The notes: generated by a model from the sequence alone, not told the origin. Numbered from the stretch's first letter, positions 34,876 to 43,984 are shown. The stretch is DNA of 64,000 nt from Amycolatopsis marina (GCF_900111885.1 NZ_FOKG01000001.1:780489-844488), one strand, 5' to 3'. Numbers and translations: made by a program.

Positions 34876-37749
34876 ATGACCGATTGGCGGCACCAGGCTG
34901 CCCGTGCGGTCGAGCAGGAACTCGCGCACGCTCGCGAGCTCGGCGAGTGGAGTCTGCTCGGCGGGCTGACGCCGCTACCGGAGCCTGGCCACTACTCGGT
35001 TGACCTGCGCGGGAGACGCATCGAATCGGACAACCTGCGCCACCTCTGCCTCGCGGGCCCGAAAGGCCCGCGACTGGGCCTTGCCGTGCCCGCCGACTCG
35101 ACGCGGTTCACCGACGGAGTCCTGTACCTGCGTGTGGAGGGGCCGGTCCCGGTTGAATGCGACCATGTCTGGACCGCCGCCCTGAGTCCGCGATTCCTGC
35201 TGAGCAGGCTCGCGGAAGGCCTCCGCGGACTCGCGGGGACATCGCTCGCCGACCGCCTCGCCGCGGGATCGCCGGACGTCGTCCCTTCCCGTGGCCCCAC
35301 TGCCGCACAGCTCACCGACGAACAGCAGGCCGCGTACCGCGCGTGCCTCGCACCAGGGGTGCGGCTCGTCTGGGCGCCACCGGGCACCGGCACCACCTCG
35401 GTGCTCTCCGCCGCGGTCGAGGAGTTGGTCGCGCTCGGTAAACGAGTTCTGCTCGTCTCCCCGGTCGGCTCCGCCGTGGACGACGCGGTACTCGCGCTGC
35501 GGCCGCGTCTCTCGCCGGGCAAGGTCGTGCGTGCCGGTGTGCCCGCCGCGCCAGGACTCGCCACCACGCGGCCATGCGAGAACGATGCCGAACGCAGATC
35601 CGTGCAGGACGATCTCGCCGACCTGGACGGCGCGGAGGACGCGCTGGCCGTGCTCGACGCCGAACTCACCGGCTACGACCACGAAGCGTTCCTCGCCGCG
35701 GGAAGGCGTCTGGATCAGGCGAGCCGGCTACTGGCGTTGAGCAGCGAGCTCATCGTCATCGAGGAACAGCACTCCGCCGCCGCGAGGGAACTCGAGGCCG
35801 CGCAGGCCGGTCTGCGCGAGGCGCGCGAAAACTGGGCGGAGGTCGCCGAGCAGCGCGAACATCTCGCGCGGCTGACCGCCCTCGCCAGCGAACTCGAAGG
35901 TCTTGGCGCCGTCGGCGCGGGCTGCGCCCGTGGCCGCTGGGCCCAGCGCAGGAACCGGCGTGCGCTGGCGGAACGGCGCGCCCGGCTCGCGGAGCGGATC
36001 GAGGAGTGTGCCGCCGCCGCGGGCCCGCTCACGCCTGCCGACCTCACGCGCCTGGACGACGAACTCACCACCGCCGAACAGGTGCTGGACCTCGCCGCGC
36101 GTACGGAGACCGAGCTGCACACCGCCGCGGAGGCGCTGCGCCGCAAGATCACGTTGACTCGCGCCGCGGGTGTCGCAACCGAACAGGATCGCCGGTTCCA
36201 CGCCGACTGCAGGCGGCTCGACCTGCCGTCGCGGCATCAGCAACGGGAGATCCTGCGGAGGCGGGCTGCCGACACCTCGTCCCGGGAACGACTGCGGAAC
36301 CGGCTCGGCTGGCTCACGGAGCGGACCCTGCGGCTGCGTACGGAAGCCGAGGCGGCGGCCATCGCCGGTGCCCAGGTCGTGGCCACGACGCTCGGCACAG
36401 CCAGATCGCACCACGTCATAGCCCACCAGAAGTTCGACGTGGTGCTCGTCGACCAGGCAGCCGCGGCCAGGCTCGCCGAGGTGCTGGTCGCCGTGTCCAG
36501 GGCGGCGGAGAGTGCGGTCCTGTTCGGTGACTTCCTGCAACCGGGCCCCCTCGTGCGGCCTTCGACGATCCGCGCTCTGCCGGAAGTGCGTACCTGGCTG
36601 ACCGCGGACGTCTTCACCCACTGTGGGATCCGTTCTCCCGAGGAGGCGCAGCAGCACCCGGGATGCGTCGTGCTGACCCGGCAGTTCCGCTTCAGCGGTC
36701 CACTGCGCACGCTCGCCAACAACCTGCACTACGGAGTTCTGCACTGCGGCAGCTCCCCGCGACGCGATCCGGGACCTCTCGCGGAGATCGTGCTGGTGGA
36801 TGCCTCGACCCTGGGGCCGATCCCGGGCGGGGCCACGTCCTGGCCGCTCGGTGCGGTGCTCGCGCGGACCCTCGCGGCCGAGCACGCGAGAAGTTTCGGC
36901 GTGCTGACCGCGCAACGGGAACAGGCAGGCGCCGCGCTCGCCGCGTTGCGGGACGGCGAAGCCCTTGGCGTCGGAGTCGGCACGGCCCGCTCCTGTCACG
37001 GTCGTGGCTACGACACGGTGCTGTTCGATCTGACGTGCGGCGGTAGCTGGACGGGAGCCGCACGGGCCCGCCAGTTCGGCGCCGCGATCACCCGGGCCCG
37101 CCGCACGCTCTACCTGCTCGCGGACCTGGCGACGGTGAGTTCGGCTTCGACAGCCAGTCCCCTCGGCGTGCTGAACGGCGTGCGGCTGGACCAGCAGGTA
37201 CCGGTGGTCGGTGCGCACAGCCTGCTCGACCCGGCCGCCGTCATGCCGGCGTGCGGCCTGCCCCAGCGGCTGGACGAGGCGACCGAGTCGATCTGGCTGT
37301 CTCCGGGGCCGGCGAGCCCGGGGCCTTCCGAGGAAGTTCTGTCCGGCCTCGCCAGGGCCGTGTCCAGAGGCGTCACGGTGCGGGTGATGCTGCCGGAGGG
37401 CCGGGGCGAACTGGAATCCCTCGTCCGGGACTGCGGCGCGATTGTCCTGCGCACGCCCACCGCTGGTCGCGGCGTGGTGGTCCTCGATCAGCAGGTCGCC
37501 CTGCTCACCGCGACCCGCCCCGCGCCCGGCGACGGCGAGCCGGAGCGGATCCTGGTCGAGCACGCCGGACGGCACCTCGCGGCGAAGTTGAGCACCGGCC
37601 TGCGCGGGAAGGCGGTCTCGCCACCCGCGAAGCTGGTGCCCCGCCAGGCCCGGCGCGACACACCGGCTCGGACACTTTCCCGGGAAAGTGCGATCACCAC
37701 CCGCCCCGCACGCTCCAGGAATGGAGCGTCTGCAAGTACCCCCAAGTAA
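34876..37749 (+). CDS. SF1 helicase-like protein with degenerate ATPase motifs
   Basis: 957 residues with an Upf1-type layout. The Walker A region reads APPGTGTTS at 167-175, so the essential lysine is a threonine (T173). Walker B reads VDQAA with Q527 in place of the catalytic Glu. Later helicase motifs are recognisable: TRQFRFS (601-607), GTARSCHGRGYDTV (702-715) and AAITRARR (736-743). A long helical/coiled-coil insertion spans about 255-480. The C-terminus has a PLD-like strand pattern (RGVTVRVMLPEG, GVVVLDQQVALL) without the HKD histidine. The last 25 or so residues (TLSRESAITTRPARS onward) are encoded by repeat DNA. Probably a non-hydrolysing structural or binding homologue. ATG 34876 follows AAAGGGG. 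Confidence 0.82.
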   Translation: MTDWRHQAARAVEQELAHARELGEWSLLGGLTPLPEPGHYSVDLRGRRIESDNLRHLCLAGPKGPRLGLAVPADSTRFTDGVLYLRVEGPVPVECDHVWTAALSPRFLLSRLAEGLRGLAGTSLADRLAAGSPDVVPSRGPTAAQLTDEQQAAYRACLAPGVRLVWAPPGTGTTSVLSAAVEELVALGKRVLLVSPVGSAVDDAVLALRPRLSPGKVVRAGVPAAPGLATTRPCENDAERRSVQDDLADLDGAEDALAVLDAELTGYDHEAFLAAGRRLDQASRLLALSSELIVIEEQHSAAARELEAAQAGLREARENWAEVAEQREHLARLTALASELEGLGAVGAGCARGRWAQRRNRRALAERRARLAERIEECAAAAGPLTPADLTRLDDELTTAEQVLDLAARTETELHTAAEALRRKITLTRAAGVATEQDRRFHADCRRLDLPSRHQQREILRRRAADTSSRERLRNRLGWLTERTLRLRTEAEAAAIAGAQVVATTLGTARSHHVIAHQKFDVVLVDQAAAARLAEVLVAVSRAAESAVLFGDFLQPGPLVRPSTIRALPEVRTWLTADVFTHCGIRSPEEAQQHPGCVVLTRQFRFSGPLRTLANNLHYGVLHCGSSPRRDPGPLAEIVLVDASTLGPIPGGATSWPLGAVLARTLAAEHARSFGVLTAQREQAGAALAALRDGEALGVGVGTARSCHGRGYDTVLFDLTCGGSWTGAARARQFGAAITRARRTLYLLADLATVSSASTASPLGVLNGVRLDQQVPVVGAHSLLDPAAVMPACGLPQRLDEATESIWLSPGPASPGPSEEVLSGLARAVSRGVTVRVMLPEGRGELESLVRDCGAIVLRTPTAGRGVVVLDQQVALLTATRPAPGDGEPERILVEHAGRHLAAKLSTGLRGKAVSPPAKLVPRQARRDTPARTLSRESAITTRPARSRNGASASTPK
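37673..37690. repeat. Dispersed palindrome CACTTTCCCGGGAAAGTG, copy 1 (inside the helicase 3' end)
   Basis: A perfect 18-bp palindrome, in frame within the last codons of the helicase-like gene, where it is translated as LSRESA. First of nine copies seen in the window. Its presence suggests that the gene's C-terminal tail was altered by the repeat. Confidence 0.85.
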
Positions 37750-37800
37750 GATCAACATCCGCGCCAACTACCCCCATCCGCACTTTCCCGGGAAAGTGCG
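37713..37800. repeat. Extended repeat element (about 88 bp) with palindrome copy 2
   Basis: Bases 37713-37780 plus the palindrome at 37781-37798. By hand alignment, 55 of the 68 bases before the palindrome match the reverse complement of 53923-53990, with no gap. Conserved blocks include GCGTCTGCAAGTAC and AACTACCCCCA. The unit therefore extends well past the palindrome. Confidence 0.8.
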
Positions 37801-37843
37801 AGGCTCGGTTACCGCACTTTCCCGGGAAAGTGCGGCGCTCTGA
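37721..37843 (+). CDS. Possible 40-aa ORF carried by the repeat element
   Basis: ATG 37721 opens a 40-codon frame starting MERLQVPPSKINIRANYP, then HFPGKV from the palindrome, ending after LSRESAAL. Its first part overlaps the end of the helicase gene in another frame. A matching frame exists in the inverted copy at 53.9 kb (MVRLQVRPSKIDTTVNYP). Conservation of frame and start is seen directly; expression is not shown, and the substitutions between copies are not clearly biased to third positions. No good ribosome site is visible. Confidence 0.25.
   Translation: MERLQVPPSKINIRANYPHPHFPGKVRGSVTALSRESAAL
37815..37832. repeat. Dispersed palindrome, copy 3
   Basis: Exact 18-bp copy, 34 bp (centre to centre) after copy 2 and in the gap before the gene at 37936. 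Confidence 0.85.
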
Positions 37844-37935
37844 GCGCCGCTACCTGCGAGGTTGACTTTGCGTGCTCGCTGCAGGGGAAAGTCCACGCTC
37901 ATGGATGAGGGTGTCAACCGTTCGGGTGCGGCACT

Positions 37936-39207
37936 ATGGGCCAAGTGGACCCCGCCCTGCGTTCGTACCTGCACTCCCTTGATGCGGAGTCCCTGGTCGG
38001 GTTGCTCTGCGAGCAGGCAGACCGCAGTCCGCATTTCCGTCGCGAGCTCGAGGTGCGGGCCGGGCTGACCGGCAACCAGGGCAGTGACGTCGCCGAGGCG
38101 CACCGGCTGCTCGACGATGCCGTGCCCGCCAGTCTCGAACCGCACGGCGCGGGCTTCGACCTCGCCACCAAGATGAGCGCCGTACTGGACACCCTGCAGC
38201 GTCTGCTCGACGCGGGCACGCAGGCGGACCTGAGCCCCCTGGCCCGGCGGGCAGTGGACGAGATCAGCTCGGCGCTCGGCGAGCTGGACGACGCCAGTGG
38301 TGCGGTCGGCGCCGAACTCGGCCGTGCCGTCACGCTGTACGCCCGCGCCTGCGCCGCGCATCCGCCGCCACCTGACTCCCTCGCCGACTGGATCCTCGGC
38401 ATCGAGCTCGACGGGCCCGGCTGGCCGGAGATCCACCTGGCCGACTTCGCCGACGCGCTCGGCGAGGCCGGTCTGCAGCGCATCTCCACCACCGTGGACG
38501 CGCTGCTCGCGGACGGACAGGCCGACGGCAACCGGCTCGTGCGGGCCGAGCGGTTGCACGAGCAGGTGGCCGAGGCCACCGGTGATGTCGACCTGCTGGT
38601 CGACATCCTGTCCAGGAAGCTGCCCCGTCTCGACGTCAGCCTGAAGATCGTGCGCGTCCTGCGCGGCGCGGGCAGGCACAGCGAGGCGATCGCGCACGCG
38701 GCTCGGGCCTTCGCCAGAGACAAGCAGCCCCAGCGGGATGCGGCGGAGGAAAGTCACGACGAGGCGGTCGCGCTGCTGCACGACCGGGCGGGCAGGGGCC
38801 CCGACGAGGCCGACGAGCTGGTGCGGGTGTTGCTCGCGGAGGAGCGGGTCGAGGAGGCCTGGCAGGCGGCGGACCGTTACGGCTGCTCCCTGGAACTACG
38901 CCTCGAGGTGGCCGACAGCAGGGCCGCGGAGCACCCCGGCGAGGTGATCGGGGTCTACCGGTCCCACGTCGAGGCGCTCATCGCGCACAAGGAACCGCAC
39001 TACTACCGCGAGGCGGCCAAGCAGTTGCGCAAACTGCGCACCCTGCACCGGCGGGCCGACACCGCCGAGGAGTTCAGCACGTACCTGGCCGAGCTGGTGC
39101 AGACGCACAGGCGCAAGACCCGGCTGCTGGCCGAGGTCAGGGCCGCGCGCATCGCCCTGCCGAAGGCGGCGCTGGCCAAGACGGCCCTCGCCAAGGCCGC
39201 CAGGTAG
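37936..39207 (+). CDS. Helical-repeat protein of unknown function (DUF6880-like)
   Basis: 423 residues, almost entirely helical, with TPR-like regularity and no membrane segment. It resembles the C-terminal repeat part of actinobacterial SWIM zinc-finger proteins and DUF6880 members: LRSYLHSLDAESLVGLLCEQADRS at the N-terminus, and YYREAAKQLRKLRTLHRRADTAEEF, FSTYLAELVQTHRRKTRLLAEV at the end. No SWIM CxCxnCxH motif is present. The family assignment is from memory of sequence style and is moderate. The start ATG 37936 has no clear ribosome site. It is flanked on both sides by palindrome clusters. Confidence 0.75.
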   Translation: MGQVDPALRSYLHSLDAESLVGLLCEQADRSPHFRRELEVRAGLTGNQGSDVAEAHRLLDDAVPASLEPHGAGFDLATKMSAVLDTLQRLLDAGTQADLSPLARRAVDEISSALGELDDASGAVGAELGRAVTLYARACAAHPPPPDSLADWILGIELDGPGWPEIHLADFADALGEAGLQRISTTVDALLADGQADGNRLVRAERLHEQVAEATGDVDLLVDILSRKLPRLDVSLKIVRVLRGAGRHSEAIAHAARAFARDKQPQRDAAEESHDEAVALLHDRAGRGPDEADELVRVLLAEERVEEAWQAADRYGCSLELRLEVADSRAAEHPGEVIGVYRSHVEALIAHKEPHYYREAAKQLRKLRTLHRRADTAEEFSTYLAELVQTHRRKTRLLAEVRAARIALPKAALAKTALAKAAR

Positions 39208-39221
39208 CGCTGCCCCTGCTG

Positions 39222-39239
39222 CACTTTCCCGGGAAAGTG
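39222..39239. repeat. Dispersed palindrome, copy 4
   Basis: Exact copy, 15 nt after the preceding stop codon; pairs with copy 5, 42 bp away. Confidence 0.85.
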
Positions 39240-39263
39240 CGATCCATGCGCGCGCAACTAGGG

Positions 39264-39281
39264 CACTTTCCCGGGAAAGTG
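39264..39281. repeat. Dispersed palindrome, copy 5
   Basis: Exact copy. The spacer between copies 4 and 5 carries GCGCGCGCAA, also found between copies 8 and 9 at 62.97 kb. Confidence 0.85.
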
Positions 39282-39379
39282 CGAGACGAGTGAAACGGCT
39301 AACCCCGGGGAATCCTCCCTGCGGACCGCTGGTTGCTTTCGGTGACAGCGGGATACACCAGATGTGAGGAGCAGTACCA

Positions 39380-40309
39380 GTGAAGGCCATCACCTACTCG
39401 TCCTACGGCGGCCCCGAGGTTCTGGCACTGGCTGACGTACCCGAACCGAAAGTCGGCCCGGACAGTGTGCTCATCAATGTCAAGGCGGCTTCGGTGAACC
39501 CGGTGGACTGGAAGGTGCGCGAGGGCTACCTCGACGGCGCGCTGGACGCGTTCTTCCCGGTGATCCCCGGCTGGGACGTGGCCGGGGTGGTTGAGCGCCC
39601 TGGTGCCGCGGTGCCCGAGTTCGCCGAGGGTGACGAGGTGATCGGTTACGTCCGGGAGGACGTCGTGCGGCGCGGCACCTTCGCCGAGAAGGTCGCGGCC
39701 CCGGTGCGGACTCTGGCGCGCAAGCCGAAGAACGCGACGTGGGAGCAGGCGGCGAGCCTCCCGCTGGCCGGACTGACCGCCTACCAGTCCCTGGTGCACA
39801 CGTTGCAGATCACCGAACAGGACACTGTGCTGATCCACGCCGCCGCGGGCGGAGTCGGATCGCTCGCCACCCAGATCGCCGTCGCCTGCGGGGCCAGGGT
39901 GATCGGCACCGCCTCCGAGCGCAACCACGACTACCTGCGCTCCATCGGAGCCGAGCCGGTGACCTACGGCGACGGCCTGGCCGAGCGCGTCCAGGAACTC
40001 GCCCCGAACGGTGTCTCCGCCGTGCTCGACCTGGTCGGCGGTGCCGCGTTGACCGTGACCGCGGATGTGCTCGCCCCGAAGGGCCGGGTCGCGTCCGTCG
40101 CCGATCCCGGGGTTCTCGAGCTCGGCGGGCACTACGTCTTCGTCCGCCCGGACACGGCCGACCTGACCGCACTGGTGGATCTGGTCGAGCAGGGCAAGGT
40201 GACGATCGAGGTCGCCGAGACCTATCCGCTCGCCGAGACGGCGGCCGCGCACAAGGCCAGTGAGCAGGGGCATACCCGAGGCAAGATCGCGGTAGTGGTC
40301 GACCAGTAG
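39380..40309 (+). CDS. NADPH-dependent quinone oxidoreductase-like MDR protein
   Basis: 309 residues of the medium-chain dehydrogenase/reductase superfamily, non-zinc quinone-reductase branch. N-terminal substrate domain: YGGPEVLALADVPEP, VKAASVNPVDWKVREG and the PVIPGWDVAGVVE strand. Cofactor domain: HAAAGGVGSLATQIAVACGARVIGT with the AAxGGVGxxAxQ motif for NADPH. Zinc ligands are absent. The start is GTG 39380 behind GAGGAGC. Its substrate is unknown. It stands alone between two hypothetical genes. Confidence 0.9.
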   Translation: MKAITYSSYGGPEVLALADVPEPKVGPDSVLINVKAASVNPVDWKVREGYLDGALDAFFPVIPGWDVAGVVERPGAAVPEFAEGDEVIGYVREDVVRRGTFAEKVAAPVRTLARKPKNATWEQAASLPLAGLTAYQSLVHTLQITEQDTVLIHAAAGGVGSLATQIAVACGARVIGTASERNHDYLRSIGAEPVTYGDGLAERVQELAPNGVSAVLDLVGGAALTVTADVLAPKGRVASVADPGVLELGGHYVFVRPDTADLTALVDLVEQGKVTIEVAETYPLAETAAAHKASEQGHTRGKIAVVVDQ

Positions 40310-40344
40310 GTGTGCACCGGCGGCCGCGATGACAGCATGGGGCC

Positions 40345-41901
40345 ATGACCTCGCAGAGCCGTGGACGCGACACGACGCCGGTGCCCGGGCCGGACGGAAT
40401 CAACTCCTTCGTCAAGGACGTGCTGTCCGACTTCGCCGCACTGGCCGCCGAGCCCGATCTCCTGCAGATCGAGGTGCTGGCCTCTGAGGTGGCGGGCGCC
40501 TGGTGGGAGGACCCCGAGGGTGAGGACGTCGCCAGGGAGCTGATCGACAGGGCGAAGAAGAAGGCCAGCCCCGGCTCGGCCGCGCTGCTGACCTCCCTGA
40601 GCGTCCTCGCTCCCGATCCCGCCGTGCGCGAGGCCGCGGCCGTCGGCCTGCGTGCCGTGCTCGGCCGCGGCATTCCGGAACCGGAGTGGGCGCCCGGGCT
40701 CGGTGCCGTCGGCGTGGACGAGTGCTGGCAACTCGGTGATGTGTACGGCGACACCGCCTCGCTGCTGGCCGTTCTGCATCGGGACCAGGAGCGAATCGGG
40801 ATCTTCGCCCTGCTGCACCTGACCGACGGCTCGCTGCCCGACGTCACCATCGTGGACAACCCGGACGAGCTGCTCGCCGGGATGCGTGGTCAGGCCGAGG
40901 AGAACGACGGGTTGCTGCTGGTCGAGCGGATCGAGCCCGCGCGGCTGCGCGGCCTGCTGGAGCGCGGCATCGCCGTGCTCGACACGCTCGAGGAGCCAGA
41001 GGTCACCGAGGAGTTCGTCCGGTTCAGGGCGCTCGCCCTCGCCTACTGCAGGGTGCTGCCGGATGCCGAGCCCGCTCCCGGACCCGAACCCCTCGGGGAC
41101 TGGGACGCGGTGATCGAGGAGTTCCTGACCGCGAACCCGGAGCTGCCGGACACCGACGACACGCGGTACTGCGTCCGGTTGCTGATCGACTTCGGCGTGC
41201 AGACCGAGCCGAGCAGGCCCCTGCGGATCAGCCCGGAGCGGATGGTCGCGTTCCTGGAGGACTGGCTGCCCGGTGAGATCGAGCTGTCCGAGAGCGAGCA
41301 GGAGGTCCTGCCGGACGTGGTGCTTGCCTGGACCCGTTGGACGGCCATTCGCCAGGGGCTGCCCGAGCTCGCTCTCGCGGAGCTGGACGAGGTCGTGCAG
41401 GAGAGCCTCGCCGGGCTCGGCGACGACTCGCTGGAAATCTATCTGGACGGGGATGAGGACCTGGACGACCCGGTCGCGCTGACCGAACTGCTGGAGCGGC
41501 GAATGTTCGCCGTGCCCGCCACCATCACCGAGCTGGGCGATACCCAGCTGGAGCTGGAGCCCACCGATCCGGAGCAGCGCAGGCTGCTGGTGATCGGCGA
41601 GCACCCGGAGTACCACGAGGCGCTCACGGAGGACTCGGACATCGCGGAGATCGACGGCGTCGATCCCCGGGAGTACCTCGCGCTCAAGGCCGCGGTGGTG
41701 GACCAGCTGTGGGACAACGAGCCCCAGGAGCTGTGGGCGGCCGTCGTGCGCATGCGCGACACGGGGCGCGAGCGCGACGAGATCCTGGACGAGCTGGTGA
41801 CCGTGCTCTCCGAGCAGGCGGATACCGCGGGCGAGCCGGGTGCCGAGGAGTTCGAGTTCGATCTCGATGCCTACTGTGCGGCGCTCGAAGCCCTGAACTG
41901 A
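40345..41901 (+). CDS. Large acidic hypothetical protein (518 aa)
   Basis: A soluble, strongly acidic protein (rich in Glu, Asp and Leu) with a mostly helical pattern and no membrane segment, signal peptide or catalytic motif that I can see. Notable parts: VKDVLSDFAALAAEPDLLQIEVLASEV, FALLHLTDGSLPDVTIVDNPDELLAG and LVTVLSEQADTAGEPGAEEFEFDLD. I do not recognise the family. ATG 40345 is 36 nt after the oxidoreductase stop and the two may form an operon. Strong third-position GC supports a genuine gene. Confidence 0.8.
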   Translation: MTSQSRGRDTTPVPGPDGINSFVKDVLSDFAALAAEPDLLQIEVLASEVAGAWWEDPEGEDVARELIDRAKKKASPGSAALLTSLSVLAPDPAVREAAAVGLRAVLGRGIPEPEWAPGLGAVGVDECWQLGDVYGDTASLLAVLHRDQERIGIFALLHLTDGSLPDVTIVDNPDELLAGMRGQAEENDGLLLVERIEPARLRGLLERGIAVLDTLEEPEVTEEFVRFRALALAYCRVLPDAEPAPGPEPLGDWDAVIEEFLTANPELPDTDDTRYCVRLLIDFGVQTEPSRPLRISPERMVAFLEDWLPGEIELSESEQEVLPDVVLAWTRWTAIRQGLPELALAELDEVVQESLAGLGDDSLEIYLDGDEDLDDPVALTELLERRMFAVPATITELGDTQLELEPTDPEQRRLLVIGEHPEYHEALTEDSDIAEIDGVDPREYLALKAAVVDQLWDNEPQELWAAVVRMRDTGRERDEILDELVTVLSEQADTAGEPGAEEFEFDLDAYCAALEALN

Positions 41902-41917
41902 CACCCAGGCCGACCGC

Positions 41918-42094
41918 TCACACCAATGGCGCGGTCTTCTGGTCCGGCTCCTCGTTCTCGGCGGGCCGGGCCGCACGCCGGGAACGGCGGCCGAGCGCGT
42001 CGTCGAAATCCAGGACGAAGGCACCGAACGCCATCGCCAGCAGCACCACGATGCCGAGCATCGCACCGATCCAGGTCATGATGATCGAGAACAT
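41918..42094 (-). CDS. Small single-TM membrane protein (58 aa)
   Basis: ATG 42094 follows AGAGGGGG at about 9 nt. The product begins MFSIIMTWIGAMLGIVVLLA, continues as one hydrophobic helix, then a hydrophilic tail with DFDDALGRRSRRAARPAENEEP, ending at a TGA convergent with the acidic-protein gene. It is too short to attract automatic callers. One transmembrane helix with a charged tail is typical of small regulatory or accessory membrane proteins; no function is known. A pair of operator-like repeats lies upstream. Confidence 0.7.
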   Translation of the reverse strand: MFSIIMTWIGAMLGIVVLLAMAFGAFVLDFDDALGRRSRRAARPAENEEPDQKTAPLV

Positions 42095-42162
42095 CGGCGG
42101 CTACCCCCTCTGCAGGGTGCGGTTGGTACTTCTCAGGGTCACCGCGCGACGTTCTGGTTGCT

Positions 42163-42215
42163 ATCGGCCAACCGGTTAGTGCTCATGACCTGGCATCGGC
42201 CGATCGGTTGAGTGC
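42163..42215. promoter_or_regulatory. Tandem operator-like repeats upstream of the small membrane protein
   Basis: ATCGGCCAACCGGTTAGTGC (42163-42182) and ATCGGCCGATCGGTTGAGTG (42195-42214) are related direct repeats 32 bp apart, about three helical turns. Each has an inner palindrome (AACCGGTT; CCGATCGG). The arrangement fits cooperative binding of a dimeric repressor. The regulator is not identified. Confidence 0.5.
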
Positions 42216-42242
42216 CGGTAGCAGAGGGCGACGAGCCGCGGC

Positions 42243-43046
42243 TCAGCCGGCCGCCTGGTCCACGGCGTCGATCAGGCGGTCCCCGGCCAGCAGTGCCAGG
42301 TCGTTGTGTCCGGCGCCGGGCACCTCGACGATCTTCGCCGCACCCGCTGCCGCCACCTCACGGCTGAGTTCCGGTGGCACGATGGCGTCCGCGGTGCCGT
42401 AGACGACGGTGAGCGGGGCCTTGCTCGCCGAAACGTGCTCGGTGACCGGGAACCGGTCGCGCAGCAGCAGCTTCACCGGCAGGAACGGGTAGTGACGCTG
42501 CCCGACGGCGGCGAGTTCGGTGAACGGGGAGCGCAGCACCATCGCGGCAGGCGGGCGCTCGGTCGCGAGTTCGGCGACGACGCCGCAGCCGAGGCTCTCG
42601 CCGTAGTAGACCAGCTCGTCCGGCGCGATCCCGGCCTCGCGCACGAGGAAGTCGTGCGCCGCGCGTACGTCCAGCGCCAGCCCTTCTTCACTCGGACTGC
42701 CCGGGTTGCCGCCGTAACCGCGATAGTCCAGGAGCAGCACCGACAGCCCGCGCTCGGCCAGGGCGCGGGCCAGTGGCGCCCGCATCGACCGGTCGCCGCC
42801 GTTTCCCGGTGCGACGAGCACCGTCCCCCGCGACTCGGGGACCGGCAGGAACCAGGCGCCGAGATCGAGGTCGTCGGCCGTGCGCAGGGTGACGTCCCGG
42901 CCGCCGGGCAGCACGTCCGCGGCTGCGGGCAGCGGGCCACCCGTGGGCAGGTAGACGAGCTGGCGCTGGAAGACGTACGCGGCGCCGAGCACCAGTGCGA
43001 CGACGGCGACCACCGCCGAGAGTCCGATCAGCACTCTGCGCCGCAC
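42243..43046 (-). CDS. Membrane-anchored alpha/beta hydrolase
   Basis: 267 residues. An N-terminal hydrophobic helix (VLIGLSAVVAVVALVLGAAYVF) is followed by a serine-hydrolase fold with VLVAPGNGGDRSM, DYRGYGGNPG, the nucleophile YYGESLGCG and a late GAGHN histidine. Such proteins (COG1073 type) are esterases or lipases of broad or unknown substrate. The GTG at 43046 is 5 nt after the coaA stop, so the gene is translated in tandem with it. The longer open frame reaching 43175 overlaps coaA and was rejected. Confidence 0.85.
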   Translation of the reverse strand: MRRRVLIGLSAVVAVVALVLGAAYVFQRQLVYLPTGGPLPAAADVLPGGRDVTLRTADDLDLGAWFLPVPESRGTVLVAPGNGGDRSMRAPLARALAERGLSVLLLDYRGYGGNPGSPSEEGLALDVRAAHDFLVREAGIAPDELVYYGESLGCGVVAELATERPPAAMVLRSPFTELAAVGQRHYPFLPVKLLLRDRFPVTEHVSASKAPLTVVYGTADAIVPPELSREVAAAGAAKIVEVPGAGHNDLALLAGDRLIDAVDQAAG

Positions 43047-43051
43047 GCTGG

Positions 43052-43984
43052 TCAGAGCTTGCGCAGCCGGACCCGGTTGATCGAGTGGTCCGCGTCCTTG
43101 CGCAGCACGAGCGTGGCCCTCGGCCGGGTGGGTTTGATGTTCTCGACCAGGTTCGGCTCGTTGATCGTGTGCCACAGATGCCTGGCCTCGGCCCGCGCCT
43201 CGTCGTCGGGCAGTCCGGCGAAGTGGTGGAAGTGGGAGGCCGGGTCGGCGAACGCCGTGTGTCGCAGTTCCAGGAAGCGGTCCACGTACCAGCGCTCGAT
43301 GTCCTCGGTGTGGGCGTCGACGTAGATCGAGAAGTCGAACAGGTCCGAGACGGTGAGACGCGGCCCCGGCTGCAGGACGTTCAGGCCTTCGATGATCAGG
43401 ATGTCCGGCTGCCGCACGACGTTCTCCGCGCCGGGAATGATGTCGTAGGCCAGGTGGGAGTAGACGGGCGCGCTGACCCGCTCCGCGCCGGATTTCACCT
43501 CGGTGACGAACCGCAACAGGGCCCTGCGGTCGTAGCTCTCCGGGAAACCCTTGCGGTGCATGATCCCGCGGCGCATCAGTTCCTGCCGGGGGTAGAGGAA
43601 CCCGTCGGTCGTGACGAGGTCGACCCTGGGGTGATCCGGCCAGCGGGCGAGCAGTGTGCGCAGCACACGAGCGGTGGTCGACTTGCCGACCGCGACACTG
43701 CCCGCGATCCCGATCACGAAAGGCACCTTCGTGCCCCGGCAGTCCTCGCCGAGGAACGTGGTCGTCGCCTCGTACAGCCGCTGACGGGCCGCCACCTGCA
43801 GATTGATGAGCCGGGACAGCGGGAGGTAGACCTCGGCCACCTCGTCCAGATCAACCTGCTCACCGAGACCACGCAGCTTCAGCAGCTCGCCTGCGGTGAG
43901 TGGAAGTGGAGTGGCTCTGCGCAGCTCGCGCCACTGATCCCGGTGCAGTTCGACATAGGGGCTCAACTCGCGGACTCGTGGCAT
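43052..43984 (-). CDS. coaA: Type I pantothenate kinase
   Basis: 310 residues, the standard bacterial PanK-I: phosphorylates pantothenate, the first committed step of CoA synthesis. Motifs: P-loop [17 protein letters not shown] near 93-109, [21 protein letters not shown] and [14 protein letters not shown]. The ATG at 43984 is preferred because GAGGAG lies 7 nt upstream; an in-frame GTG two codons earlier overlaps that site. Housekeeping function, and cotranscribed with the downstream hydrolase. Confidence 0.96.
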   Translation of the reverse strand: MPRVRELSPYVELHRDQWRELRRATPLPLTAGELLKLRGLGEQVDLDEVAEVYLPLSRLINLQVAARQRLYEATTTFLGEDCRGTKVPFVIGIAGSVAVGKSTTARVLRTLLARWPDHPRVDLVTTDGFLYPRQELMRRGIMHRKGFPESYDRRALLRFVTEVKSGAERVSAPVYSHLAYDIIPGAENVVRQPDILIIEGLNVLQPGPRLTVSDLFDFSIYVDAHTEDIERWYVDRFLELRHTAFADPASHFHHFAGLPDDEARAEARHLWHTINEPNLVENIKPTRPRATLVLRKDADHSINRVRLRKL

